DNA from: Bryobacterales bacterium | GTDB lineage: Bacteria > Acidobacteriota > Terriglobia > Bryobacterales > Bryobacteraceae | Reading direction: 5' to 3' | Assembly: GCA_025456495.1 (NCBI GenBank) | Contig: JALOKO010000029.1 | Coordinates: 1-15,396 of the forward strand | DNA: 15,396 bases | Shown here: positions 1 to 7,291 of the stretch, piece after piece | How positions within the stretch are numbered: position 1 is the first letter of the stretch | Layout: the number at the start of each line of letters is the position of its first letter | Position numbers and translations under genes: made by a program | Notes under the pieces: generated by a model | Database searches by the model: none | What the model was told of the DNA's origin: nothing | Seen by the model: only the letters and a program-made list of their open reading frames with translations

Positions 1-659
1 ACCGCATGTTCGGTGAGCATCCCGAGTACGTGGCGGGCGTCGGCGGGCTGGACTACTTCAAGGACGGCCGCGACATCTACGACAACATCCACCTGCACTT
101 CGTATATCCCAGCGGCAAGAAGTTCCAATACAGCTCCATCACCACCAACGCCCACCTTCCTTATGGCGGGTTGAAGGGCATGCGTGAGTTTGGTGAGGTA
201 ATCAAGGGAACCGAAGGCACCATCGAAATCACCCTCGGCAAAGCCATGTGGTTCCGTGAGCCTGAAGTGGCCAAGAAGACCGAAGAAGTGGGCAAGGCGA
301 AGGAGAACTGGGTTGCCGGCTCCACCGTCACCAACGTGAAGCCTGGCGATGGCTTCCCGCTGCTGCTGCCCGAGGACGAAATCGCGGAAAACGACTCTTT
401 CCTGCAACGTGAACTGAAGTACGCCCGCCGCTGGCTTTACTCCAAAGGCGTGATGGTGCCGGAGGAGGAGGTGGATCCGGAATTCGCCGAGCTGAAGAGC
501 TTCCTGGAGTGCGTGCGCGACAAGAAGCCAGAGAACGTGAAGGCCAACCTGGAAGTGGGCCTGATTGATTCGCTGGGCGTCATGTTCGCCAACAAGGCGA
601 TGGACGAAGGTCGTCGAGTGAAGTACAGCGAAATCGATTCGCTTGGTTCCCCGGCCTAG
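1..659 (+). CDS. Gfo/Idh/MocA-family oxidoreductase, C-terminal part (5' end outside window)
   Basis: This is the C-terminal ~218 residues of a dehydrogenase-like protein. The reading frame is open from the left edge (codon phase starts at base 3) to a TAG at 657-659. No Rossmann motif is visible because the N-terminal half lies outside the window. The assignment rests on the style of the C-terminal alpha/beta domain: a stretch reading HLHFVYPSGKKFQYSS, a GTEGTIEI strand, and an ending with SFLECVRDKKPENVKANLEVG, which is the usual closing helix of Gfo/Idh/MocA proteins. The ATG at base 6 is most likely internal, since the frame continues upstream. The family uses NAD(P) to oxidise sugars or related alcohols; the substrate cannot be read here. 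A strong intrinsic terminator follows 21 bp after the stop, so this is the last gene of its transcript. The family call is fairly sure; the function is open. Confidence 0.8.
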   Translation, partial: RMFGEHPEYVAGVGGLDYFKDGRDIYDNIHLHFVYPSGKKFQYSSITTNAHLPYGGLKGMREFGEVIKGTEGTIEITLGKAMWFREPEVAKKTEEVGKAKENWVAGSTVTNVKPGDGFPLLLPEDEIAENDSFLQRELKYARRWLYSKGVMVPEEEVDPEFAELKSFLECVRDKKPENVKANLEVGLIDSLGVMFANKAMDEGRRVKYSEIDSLGSPA

Positions 660-680
660 CAATACGTCGGGTTCAGAACT

Positions 681-716
681 GCAAAGGGGGAGCCGAAAGG
701 CTCCCCCTTTGCTTTT
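681..716 (+). terminator. Intrinsic (rho-independent) terminator
   Basis: A perfect 14-bp stem (GCAAAGGGGGAGCC at 681-694, complement at 699-712) is closed by a GAAA tetraloop and followed directly by TTTT. It lies 21 bp after the oxidoreductase stop codon and ends that transcript before the SDR gene. Confidence 0.92.
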
Positions 717-768
717 GGGGCGCATGGCTGTTTACCTATCCTGGGAATGGCTGACACTACGGTTATCG

Positions 769-777
769 AAGGAAAGG
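769..777 (+). promoter_or_regulatory. Shine-Dalgarno sequence deciding the SDR start
   Basis: The purine run AAGGAAAGG lies 6 nt before GTG 784. The in-frame ATG at 817 has only a GGAG about 15 nt upstream. The spacing favours the GTG as the true start, although family alignment would fit the ATG. Confidence 0.4.
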
Positions 778-783
778 AAAAGC

Positions 784-1548
784 GTGGAACCACAACTGGA
801 GAACGGTTCGTCCGCGATGGACCTCCGCGGAAAGGTTGCGCTGGTGACGGGCGCCTCGCGAGGGATTGGGCGGGCCATTGCGCTGGCTTTGGCACAGGCA
901 GGCGCCGATGTGGCCGTCAACTTCAAGTCCAAAGAGCTTGAAGCCAACAGCCTTGTGGGTCGCATCGGTGTACTGCACCAACGGGCGGTGAGCATCCGCG
1001 CGGATGTCTCACGGGAAGAGGACGTAGCGCGCCTGGTGAGGGAAACTGTGGATGCTCTGGGTCCCATCGACATCCTGGTGAACAACGCAGGTATCGCGCA
1101 CCCGGTGGACCTGCACACGATGCAAGTGGCCGATTGGGACAACACCATGGCCCAGAACCTTCGCTCCGCCTTTCTGGTGAGCCAGGCGGTGCTTCCCGGC
1201 ATGCGGTCCAGGCAGTGGGGGAGGCTGCTCTTCCTGGGCTCTGTAGCGGCGCAGGTAGGGGGCGTGATTGGGCCGGATTATGCGGCGTCCAAGGCCGGGT
1301 TGGTTGGCTTGATGCACTACTACGCGTCGCATCTGGCAAAAGAGGGCATCACGGCCAACCTGCTTGCTCCTGCCCGGGTGGAGACGGACATGGTGATGGG
1401 GACCCTGGCGGCAAGCGTCCACCAGATTCCAGTGGGGCGGCTGGGAAGCGTGGACGAGGTGGCGACGATGGCAGTGGCGGTACTTGGCAACGGTTATCTC
1501 ACCGGCCAAAGTATCCACATCAACGGGGGCTGGTATCCGACATCCTAG
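784..1548 (+). CDS. SDR-family NAD(P)-dependent oxidoreductase (FabG-like)
   Basis: A classical short-chain dehydrogenase/reductase of 254 residues. Visible motifs are the nucleotide-binding TGASRGIG (residues 22-29), NNAG (100-103), the catalytic Ser153, and YAASK with Tyr166 and Lys170, so the active site is complete. The closing INGGWYPTS is typical of the family. Such enzymes reduce or oxidise carbonyl/hydroxyl groups with NAD(P)H; FabG-like 3-oxoacyl-ACP reductase is the nearest named relative, but the substrate cannot be fixed from sequence. I chose GTG 784 because AAGGAAAGG (769-777) sits 6 nt upstream. ATG 817 is the alternative: it starts exactly at the conserved MDLRGKVALVTG but has only a distant GGAG. 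The frame is open farther upstream to 643, but that part overlaps the terminator and is not credible. The gene stands alone after the terminator. Confidence 0.9.
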   Translation: MEPQLENGSSAMDLRGKVALVTGASRGIGRAIALALAQAGADVAVNFKSKELEANSLVGRIGVLHQRAVSIRADVSREEDVARLVRETVDALGPIDILVNNAGIAHPVDLHTMQVADWDNTMAQNLRSAFLVSQAVLPGMRSRQWGRLLFLGSVAAQVGGVIGPDYAASKAGLVGLMHYYASHLAKEGITANLLAPARVETDMVMGTLAASVHQIPVGRLGSVDEVATMAVAVLGNGYLTGQSIHINGGWYPTS

Positions 1549-1587
1549 CGGAGAGGATCACGAACCGGAAGGGACTTTTCTCCGGGC

Positions 1588-1673
1588 GCCACTGCGTGGG
1601 ACCAATTCCGTGGGCCTAATTCCCTGGGATGATCTCCCTGCGGCTATCTCCCTCGGTTTTTGTCCCTGGGCTT
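1588..1673. repeat. Degenerate ~14-bp tandem repeat in intergenic DNA
   Basis: Between the convergent SDR and tRNA-Leu genes the sequence repeats a short phrase with a core like TCCCTGGG about every 13-15 bases: ATTCCGTGGG, ATTCCCTGGG, TCTCCCTGCGG, TCTCCCTCGG, TGTCCCTGGG. Spacing and sequence both vary, so this is an old or imprecise tandem array. No good hairpin followed by a T-run was found in it on either strand. Confidence 0.45.
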
Positions 1674-1688
1674 TTCGATCTGGGTCTA

Positions 1689-1773
1689 TGGTGCGGAGAA
1701 CAGGACTTGAACCTGCACGGGTCTCCCCACTAGCACCTCAAGCTAGCGCGTCTGCCAATTCCGCCATCTCCGC
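1689..1773 (-). tRNA. tRNA-Leu (anticodon GAG)
   Basis: Read on the minus strand, this is an 85-nt class II tRNA beginning GCGGAGA and ending in an encoded CCA (1691-1689). The acceptor arm GCGGAGA pairs with TTCTCCGC, with discriminator A. The anticodon stem CTAGC/GCTAG encloses the loop TTGAGGT, giving anticodon GAG, which reads CUC/CUU leucine codons. A long variable arm (about TGGGGAGACCCG) and a T arm with GGTTCAAGTCC are present. Both the class II shape and the anticodon agree with leucine. Confidence 0.96.
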
Positions 1774-1790
1774 GGGAGAACCTACTCGAT

Positions 1791-1819
1791 GCTAAAGCCG
1801 GGTGAACCAAGCGGCTCAA
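1791..1819 (-). promoter_or_regulatory. Possible promoter of tRNA-Leu
   Basis: On the minus strand TTGAGC (1819-1814) and TTTAGC (1796-1791) are 17 bp apart, with the tRNA 5' end about 18 nt downstream. The -35 is fair and the -10 is poor, so this is a weak call supported mainly by position. Confidence 0.25.
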
Positions 1820-1856
1820 CCAGCGGCGCGCCTTTTCCGGCACGCAACTCAACCAC

Positions 1857-1883
1857 AGGGTGCATTGAGGAGATGCACACCCT
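1857..1883. other. Hairpin between secG and tRNA-Leu
   Basis: AGGGTGCAT (1857-1865) pairs with ATGCACACCCT (1873-1883) with a two-base bulge and a 7-nt loop. Transcription of secG would reach it 80 nt after the stop. No T-run follows on the minus strand, so it could end or process the secG message but is not a standard intrinsic terminator. Confidence 0.35.
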
Positions 1884-1962
1884 TTCTAGTGTAAATCCGA
1901 ATCCACCTGAGCCGCTACATGGTTCCGCGACAATCGGATCAGGGGAACCTCAAAACGATCCC

Positions 1963-2376
1963 TTACTGCTTGTCGCCACCCTGGGTGGGCGCATTGCCCG
2001 CCGGCTGGTCGCCTTGCGGCAGCGTTGGGGCTGGAGTGCCTCCCTCGCTGGGTCCGAATTGCGGCGTGGTTTGGGTGGAGGCGGGGGCGGCGCTATCCTT
2101 GGCAGGTTCCGTGCTGAGGCGCTCAATCACCGTGCTGGTGGCCCCTTGTCGCGATGACACAATCGTCAGTGTCAGCGAAGTGAGCATGAACAGCACGGCG
2201 CTGGTGGTGGTGGCCCGCGTCAGCAGAGTGGCTCCACTGCGTGGACCGAACGCGGTCTGGGAGCCCATACCGCCAAACGCACTGGAGATATCTCCCGCTT
2301 TGCCGCTTTGCAGCAGCACCACAACAATCAGGAACAGGCACACGATCACGTGCAGAATAACCAGTAGGATAACCAT
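1963..2376 (-). CDS. secG: Preprotein translocase subunit SecG
   Basis: This 137-residue protein has the SecG pattern: a first membrane helix at about residues 2-21, the conserved cytoplasmic loop LLQSGKAGDISSAFGG (21-36) with FGPRSGAT following, and a second membrane helix at about 50-72. SecG binds SecYE and assists SecA-driven protein export across the inner membrane. The tail after residue 75 is long and rich in Pro, Thr, Gln and Gly, ending QGGDKQ; such low-complexity tails are common in SecG of several phyla and are probably unstructured. ATG 2376 is preceded by CTGAGG with a short 4-nt gap. It lies 145 bp downstream of the S41 peptidase on the same strand, with its own likely -10 element in the gap, so it can be transcribed both with that gene and alone. 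Confidence 0.95.
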   Translation of the reverse strand: MVILLVILHVIVCLFLIVVVLLQSGKAGDISSAFGGMGSQTAFGPRSGATLLTRATTTSAVLFMLTSLTLTIVSSRQGATSTVIERLSTEPAKDSAAPASTQTTPQFGPSEGGTPAPTLPQGDQPAGNAPTQGGDKQ

Positions 2377-2420
2377 GGGACCTCAGACGCGCGCTTTGGA
2401 ACACAGCCGCGCAATCTCTT

Positions 2421-2426
2421 AGTATA
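2421..2426 (-). promoter_or_regulatory. Likely -10 element of secG
   Basis: TATACT on the minus strand matches the sigma-70 -10 hexamer in five of six positions and would start transcription about 38 nt before the secG ATG. No recognisable -35 lies 17 bp upstream, where the sequence is G/T-rich. Confidence 0.4.
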
Positions 2427-2521
2427 CCCCGAATCTCACACCCACACCCTGGCCCGAAGCACCCCAATCGTTCAGCGAGGGCGCCCTCAGGCAGCAAGAC
2501 GGTTGCCCGGCGCCGCCGGAT

Positions 2522-4150
2522 CTACTGCTTGTCTTCCGGCTGGCTGCCGCCGTCGCGCTGCGCAATCGTCTTCCGCGCGGTCTCTTGCAGGCTTTGGGCG
2601 CGGCCCATGGCTTCCACGGCGCGTTCGACCATCGCGTCTTCCCGAATCATCAACGCCTCGCTCTTTTCGTCGCCCAGCGCGTAGGTGAACATGGCCCGCT
2701 TCAGGTCAGCCACCACCTGCTTGCGGTTGGCCTCAAGCTCTTCCGCGCTCAGCTCAATCTTCTCCTGCTTGAGGAAGTCCTGGAAATCACTCAGCATCCC
2801 CTCGGTTACCGTGAAATCCTCGCCAAGGCTGGTTGAGTTGCGCGCAAAGTAGTAGGCGGCGAACATCGAGTAGGCCATATGTTGCTCGCGGAGCCGGAAC
2901 TGCACGCCATTCGGCTTGGGGCCTTCCACCTTCTCGTCCGGAGTAATGCCGCCACCCCCATACACGGTACGTCCGCTGTCGGTCATGCGCACGTCTTCCA
3001 GGTCCTTGGCATCGCTGTTCTTACGACTGTAGTAGTCATAGAAGCTCACCTTGGAGTAGTCGCGCTGAATCAGGCGCCCGCTGGGGGTGTAGTACTTGGC
3101 CGTGGTGAGGGCAAGGCCCGTATCCTCAGAAAGAGGGAACACAGTTTGCACCAGGCCCTTGCCGAAGGTCTGCTCGCCCAGAATCCACGCGCGGTCATGA
3201 TCCTGCAAAGCGCCGGCAACAATCTCAGCGGCCGACGCGGAACTGCTGTCCACCAGAACCACAATGGGATAGTCAGCGCCCCGGCTACCGCGACGCGCTT
3301 CATACTTCCGTTGCGCCGAGGCCCTTCCACGATGGGAGACAATCGCTTGGCCCTTCTTCAGGAAATGGTCGGCGACGTTGACTCCCTCATTCAGAATGCC
3401 GCCGGGATTGCCCCGCAGATCCAGGACGAGTCCCTTGATCTGGTCCTCTTTCAGACGCCTCAGATTCTGCTCCATCTCAGAACTGGTGTTCTCGTTAAAC
3501 TGCTTGATCTGCAGGTAGGCGATTCCCGGCCGGACATAGAAGGCATCGGCCACACTCTTGCGGGGGATCTCATCGCGGATGATGTCAAAATTCAGTTCCT
3601 TCTGGCCCTCGGCGCCGCGGCGGATCATAGTGACCTTCACCGTGGTGCCACGCGCCCCCTTCAAGCGCTCCGCCACCTTGCCCTGGTCCCAGCCCTCGGT
3701 CACCTCACCATCGATGATGTGGATGATGTCGCTGGGGCGGATGCCTGCGTTATAGGCCGGGGAACCCGGGAAGGGATTCACCACCACCACGCGACCGCGG
3801 TGCATGCGCACCAGCATGCCCACACCGTAATACTGGCCGCGCTGGTCTTCGCGCAACAACTGGAACAGCTTGGGGTCGTAAAAGTTGGAGTGGGGATCCA
3901 GTGTGTGCAGCATCCCGGGGATGGCCCCGTTGTAGATGGCGCGGCTAGGGTCCACCGGATCGGCGGCGTTTTCCTCCACAATGGAAAACACTTTGGTGAA
4001 GGTGCGGACACTCCGGTCAATATCCTGCTCTGACCGGTCAGCCGCGGCAGCCGTGCTGCCACCTCCACCCGGCCCAGCCAAGCCGCCCAGCAGGGCAAAG
4101 GTCAAAATGACCCCAGGAACAATCAGGACGCGGGGCTTCAGTTGCATCAC
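2522..4150 (-). CDS. S41-family C-terminal processing peptidase (CtpA/Prc type)
   Basis: A 542-residue exported serine protease. Order of parts: signal or anchor helix (about residues 6-27); N-terminal helical segment with LDPHSNFYDP (84-93); PDZ domain (about 105-180, with GVGMLV and PGSPAYNAGIRPSD); S41 catalytic domain with LDLRGNPGG (243-251); catalytic Ser306 in SSSASAAEIVAGAL; and Lys331 in TFGKGLVQT with Gln335. The Ser-to-Lys distance of 25 residues equals that of known CtpA/CtpB enzymes, so it should be active. A helical, charged C-terminal extension (about 420-542) follows. The family trims the C-termini of envelope proteins or degrades them in the periplasm. Start: GTG 4150 is 9 nt from a GAGG; ATG 4147 directly after it is equally possible. 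It is divergent from the M50 protease and upstream of secG. The natural substrate is unknown. Confidence 0.95.
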   Translation of the reverse strand: MMQLKPRVLIVPGVILTFALLGGLAGPGGGGSTAAAADRSEQDIDRSVRTFTKVFSIVEENAADPVDPSRAIYNGAIPGMLHTLDPHSNFYDPKLFQLLREDQRGQYYGVGMLVRMHRGRVVVVNPFPGSPAYNAGIRPSDIIHIIDGEVTEGWDQGKVAERLKGARGTTVKVTMIRRGAEGQKELNFDIIRDEIPRKSVADAFYVRPGIAYLQIKQFNENTSSEMEQNLRRLKEDQIKGLVLDLRGNPGGILNEGVNVADHFLKKGQAIVSHRGRASAQRKYEARRGSRGADYPIVVLVDSSSASAAEIVAGALQDHDRAWILGEQTFGKGLVQTVFPLSEDTGLALTTAKYYTPSGRLIQRDYSKVSFYDYYSRKNSDAKDLEDVRMTDSGRTVYGGGGITPDEKVEGPKPNGVQFRLREQHMAYSMFAAYYFARNSTSLGEDFTVTEGMLSDFQDFLKQEKIELSAEELEANRKQVVADLKRAMFTYALGDEKSEALMIREDAMVERAVEAMGRAQSLQETARKTIAQRDGGSQPEDKQ

Positions 4151-4179
4151 GGAGCCAGACCTCGGAAGGGACGTTTCTG

Positions 4180-4209
4180 CTTATACCTATCCTACGACAG
4201 AGATGTCGG
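4180..4209 (-). promoter_or_regulatory. Likely promoter of the S41 peptidase
   Basis: On the minus strand CCGACA (4209-4204) and TATAAG (4185-4180) are separated by 18 bp, giving a fair sigma-70 type promoter with a start about 23-25 nt before the GTG/ATG. Confidence 0.45.
4195..4208. promoter_or_regulatory. Inverted repeat inside the S41 promoter, possible operator
   Basis: CGACA (4195-4199), GAGA, TGTCG (4204-4208) is a perfect 5-bp inverted repeat around a 4-nt centre. It covers the proposed -35 and part of the spacer, a place where a dimeric repressor could block transcription. Short arms make chance occurrence quite possible. Confidence 0.25.
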
Positions 4210-4264
4210 TTTCGTTGCGGGAATCCATTCTGTGCTTAGCTGATAAGAGGTTCTCCTTTTTCGT

Positions 4265-4894
4265 ATGGATACCAATACCCTCATCAACGCCGCCATCACC
4301 GTCCTGCTGTTCGTGATTCTGGTTGCCCCGCATGAGTTCGCTCATGCCTGGGTCGCCAAGCAGTTGGGCGATGACACCCCCGTGTTGCAGGGGCGGGTGA
4401 CCTTGAACCCGCTGGCCCATATTGACTGGGTGGGGACGGTAATTCTTCCGGCTGTGGCAAGCCTACTGGGCGGTGGAATTTTCGGCTGGGGGCGCCCCGT
4501 TCTCACGAATCCGGCCAAGTTGCGCGGGGGTTCACAGGGACTGTTGCGGGTGGCGTTAGCGGGCCCGGCGATGAACGTGATCCTGGCGTTCCCGTTTGCG
4601 GCTCTGTCTGCCTATTTTCTGGCCGTCGAACAAAAGGAGATCGCCCAGTTCTGCTTGCGCGGCACCTACCTGACGGTATTCCTGGCGATCTTCAACATGA
4701 TGCCGGTGCCGCCGCTGGATGGCTCAAAGTTCCTGATTGCCTTCAATGTCCCGCCCGCCATCTTCAACGAAATCGCACGTATGGGCCTGCTGATTCTCAT
4801 CCTGGCGATGGCCTTTACGCCGCTGGGGACCTGGATGTCCAACATCAGCGTGACGACCGCCCTGGCGTTAGTGGGCCTGTTCGTCCCCAGGTAG
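4265..4894 (+). CDS. Site-2 protease family (M50) membrane metalloprotease
   Basis: This 209-residue polytopic protein carries both zinc-site motifs of the family: HEFAH (residues 23-27, HExxH) in the first membrane helix, and NMMPVPPLDG (144-153, with Asp152 as the third ligand) in a later helix. The segment LNPLAHIDWVGT and a GWGRPV loop are typical of the short group of M50 proteins that lack PDZ or CBS domains. About five to six hydrophobic segments are visible. The family cuts membrane proteins within the membrane, often in regulated proteolysis of anti-sigma factors or signal peptides; no substrate can be named. ATG 4265 starts the first helix; a purine-rich AAGAGG lies 14 nt upstream, which is rather far. 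The gene is divergent from the S41 peptidase. Confidence 0.93.
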   Translation: MDTNTLINAAITVLLFVILVAPHEFAHAWVAKQLGDDTPVLQGRVTLNPLAHIDWVGTVILPAVASLLGGGIFGWGRPVLTNPAKLRGGSQGLLRVALAGPAMNVILAFPFAALSAYFLAVEQKEIAQFCLRGTYLTVFLAIFNMMPVPPLDGSKFLIAFNVPPAIFNEIARMGLLILILAMAFTPLGTWMSNISVTTALALVGLFVPR

Positions 4895-5000
4895 GCTTCG
4901 GAGCCAACAGCGATGGATGCCAACCCGGGCGAACGCGCGCCTGAGCGCTGCCTGGTCCACGTACCCTCGGGTCCAAAAGGGAGGCCTCCAGACCACGTGA

Positions 5001-5006
5001 TACCAT
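5001..5006 (+). promoter_or_regulatory. Possible -10 element of tRNA-Val
   Basis: TACCAT preceded by TGA gives an extended -10 shape, placed so that transcription would begin a few bases before the tRNA. There is no clear -35. The same GATACCATG phrase occurs before the gene at 13500. Confidence 0.3.
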
Positions 5007-5016
5007 GGAAGTTTGA

Positions 5017-5093
<77 letters not shown>

Positions 5094-5357
5094 CCCTCAG
5101 TCTTCATCCGTCGCCCTGATCTGGCGAGCCTTGGGGACTCCGTTCCGCAAAGCGCCTGCTCTCCCCTTTTCACCGGCCGACACTCGCCTGGCTCGTCTGC
5201 CGCCCTACGCTTGCCCCGCAGTTTCCCGAAGCAATTCCACGGATTCCGTTAGACTCAAGGGACATCCGGACGCACATCGCACGATGCAGATGCCGGAACT
5301 GAGGGCGAGCAACCATGAGTGCGCAGCGCAGCCCACATCTGCCAAGGAGGGCACCGC
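5094..5357. other. Intergenic stretch, no gene seen
   Basis: The 264 bases between tRNA-Val and the DUF885 gene hold overlapping short frames in all directions but none with a good start signal or recognisable product. TAGACT at 5250-5255 could be a -10 for the downstream gene, without a visible -35. Confidence 0.5.
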
Positions 5358-7202
5358 ATGAGGAACCAATGGATGGTGGGCAGCCTGAGGATCGCTTTGC
5401 GGGCAACCGGGAGGCTGCTGGTGATGGGTGCTGTGCTGGCACTGGCGCTGGTCAGCCATCTGGCGAGTTGCAACCCTCCCCGCACAGGCGCGGACCGGGA
5501 AGCGGCCGCCAACGCACCTCTCCACGCGCTGTTCGCTGAGGAGTGGGAACACCGGCTGCGCGAGAGTCCGCTATTTGCAACCTCACTGGGGGACCATCGC
5601 TACAACGACCGGCTGCCCTCCTATTCGCTGGATAGCGCAACACGATCCTATGACTTCTACCAGGGGATCTCCAGGCGATTGCAGCAAATTCCGTTGGCCA
5701 GCCTGAACCGCGAAGACCGCGTGAGCTACGACGTGTTCCGCGTGGAGGTTCAGCGGCAACTGGACGCCTTTGAGACCGGCAGCTATTTGATGCCAGTGAA
5801 TGCGGACTCCGGTTTCCACGTCTACTTCCCGCGTCTGGGTAACGAGGTACCGCTGGCCACCGTGAAGGACTACGAAAACTACCTTGCCCGGCTGCGGGGG
5901 TGGCCCCTGCTGGTGGACGAGCTGCTTCAGACGATGCGCGAAGGAATGCGGCGCGGCATGACGCCTCCCGCAGTGACCCTGGCCGGATTCGCGGATACAG
6001 CGGCAGCGCACGTGGTGGAGGATCCCCGCCAAAGCGAACTGTACGGCGCCTTTCAGCGGATGCCGTCCACCATCCCCGCTACAGAACAGCAGCGGCTGCA
6101 GGCGGACGGCCTGACGGTGGTGGCTGAGGCCGTGATCCCGGGCTATCGCAAGCTGCACCAGTTTTTGGCCCTGGAGTACATCCCCGGCTGTCGGCAGACG
6201 CTAGCCGCGCACGCCTTGCCGGGCGGCGAGGATTTCTACGCCCGCGAAGTGAAATACTTCACCACCCTGCCGCTGGGGGCGGAGGCCATCCACCAGACAG
6301 GCATCAGGGAAGTGGCTCGCATCCGCTCAGAGATGGACGCAGTCATCCGCCAGACTGGATTCCGCGGCAGCTTTGCTGAGTTCCTGCGCAGTCTGCGGAC
6401 TGACCCGCGTTTCCGACCAACAAGCGCAGAGGATCTTCTGCAGCGGGCAGCCTGGATCTGCAAGCGGATGGACGGCAAACTGCCCGCCTTCTTCACGCGT
6501 CTGCCGCGGCAGCCCTACACCGTGGAACCGGTGCCTGACTCCATCGCGCCCAAGTACACAGCCGGGCGCTATGTTGAGGCGCCGCGGGACGGAACGCGAC
6601 CGGGCATCTACTGGGTGAACACCTTCGCCTTGCCAACGCGCGCCTTGTACAGCCTGGAGGCGCTCACCTTGCATGAGGCCGTCCCGGGGCACCACCTGCA
6701 GATCGCGCTGGCCGCCGAAGCCGAAGGACTGCCCGCCTTCCGCCGCAGTGTCTACTTCCCGGCGTTCGGCGAGGGCTGGGCGCTGTATGCCGAACGCCTG
6801 GGCTTGGAGGCTGGCTTCTATACCGACCCCTACAGCGACTTCGGGCGCCTGAGCTATGAGATGTGGCGCGCCTGCCGTCTGGTGGTGGACACCGGAGTCC
6901 ACACCAAGGGCTGGTCCCGTCAACAGGTGATTGACTATCTGGCCGCCAACACCGCCCTCAGCCTGCATGAATGCACCACTGAGACTGACCGCTACATCTC
7001 CTGGCCGGGGCAGGCATTGGCCTACAAGATTGGGGAATTGAAGATCAGGGAACTGCGCGCGAACGCGGAACGCGAGTTGGGCGCGCGCTTCGACCTGCGC
7101 CGCTTCCACGATGAGGTTCTGCGCAATGGATCAGTTCCGTTGAGCACCCTGGAGACCATCATCAACCAATACGTGGAAACCGAAAAGGCCAAGGTTCGCT
7201 AA
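5358..7202 (+). CDS. DUF885 family zinc-peptidase-like lipoprotein
   Basis: A 614-residue protein of the DUF885 family. It begins with a basic, hydrophobic leader (residues 1-37) and a lipobox LASC, so Cys38 should carry lipid and anchor the protein on the periplasmic side of a membrane. The zinc motif HEAVPGHH (439-446) gives HExxPGH-type ligands. FGEGWALYAE (about 470-479) supplies the second Glu, as expected for this metallopeptidase-like group. N-terminal segments such as ATSLGDHRYNDRLP are also typical. The family is annotated as putative metallopeptidases; substrates are mostly unknown. ATG 5358 was chosen because AAGGAGGG (5344-5351) is 6 nt upstream; a GTG at 5319 in the same frame has no such signal and would bury the leader. 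It lies after tRNA-Val and 89 bp before the YmdB-like gene on the same strand, with no terminator between them. Confidence 0.93.
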   Translation: MRNQWMVGSLRIALRATGRLLVMGAVLALALVSHLASCNPPRTGADREAAANAPLHALFAEEWEHRLRESPLFATSLGDHRYNDRLPSYSLDSATRSYDFYQGISRRLQQIPLASLNREDRVSYDVFRVEVQRQLDAFETGSYLMPVNADSGFHVYFPRLGNEVPLATVKDYENYLARLRGWPLLVDELLQTMREGMRRGMTPPAVTLAGFADTAAAHVVEDPRQSELYGAFQRMPSTIPATEQQRLQADGLTVVAEAVIPGYRKLHQFLALEYIPGCRQTLAAHALPGGEDFYAREVKYFTTLPLGAEAIHQTGIREVARIRSEMDAVIRQTGFRGSFAEFLRSLRTDPRFRPTSAEDLLQRAAWICKRMDGKLPAFFTRLPRQPYTVEPVPDSIAPKYTAGRYVEAPRDGTRPGIYWVNTFALPTRALYSLEALTLHEAVPGHHLQIALAAEAEGLPAFRRSVYFPAFGEGWALYAERLGLEAGFYTDPYSDFGRLSYEMWRACRLVVDTGVHTKGWSRQQVIDYLAANTALSLHECTTETDRYISWPGQALAYKIGELKIRELRANAERELGARFDLRRFHDEVLRNGSVPLSTLETIINQYVETEKAKVR

Positions 7203-7259
7203 CGGACTGGCGACGGAAGCAACCTCGCGGGAAGGCGCGCTGCAAGGCAGGACATCGGC

Positions 7260-7265
7260 TATAGT
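7260..7265 (+). promoter_or_regulatory. Possible -10 element of the YmdB-like gene
   Basis: TATAGT matches the -10 consensus in five of six positions, 26 nt before the ATG. No good -35 is present. It would allow transcription independent of the DUF885 gene. Confidence 0.3.
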
Positions 7266-7291
7266 GGAGGATTACTCTTCGCTGTCTTTGC

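Noticed and set aside
2879..4033. 384-codon plus-strand open frame opposite the S41 peptidase
   Set aside because: It is antisense to a gene with complete catalytic motifs, is His/Ala/Val rich as expected for a complementary frame, and resembles no family.
1963..4894. A dedicated proteolytic signalling system formed by the S41 and M50 proteases with SecG
   Set aside because: The two proteases are divergent, no anti-sigma or sigma factor gene is nearby, and SecG is a general export subunit. Position alone does not support a joint pathway.
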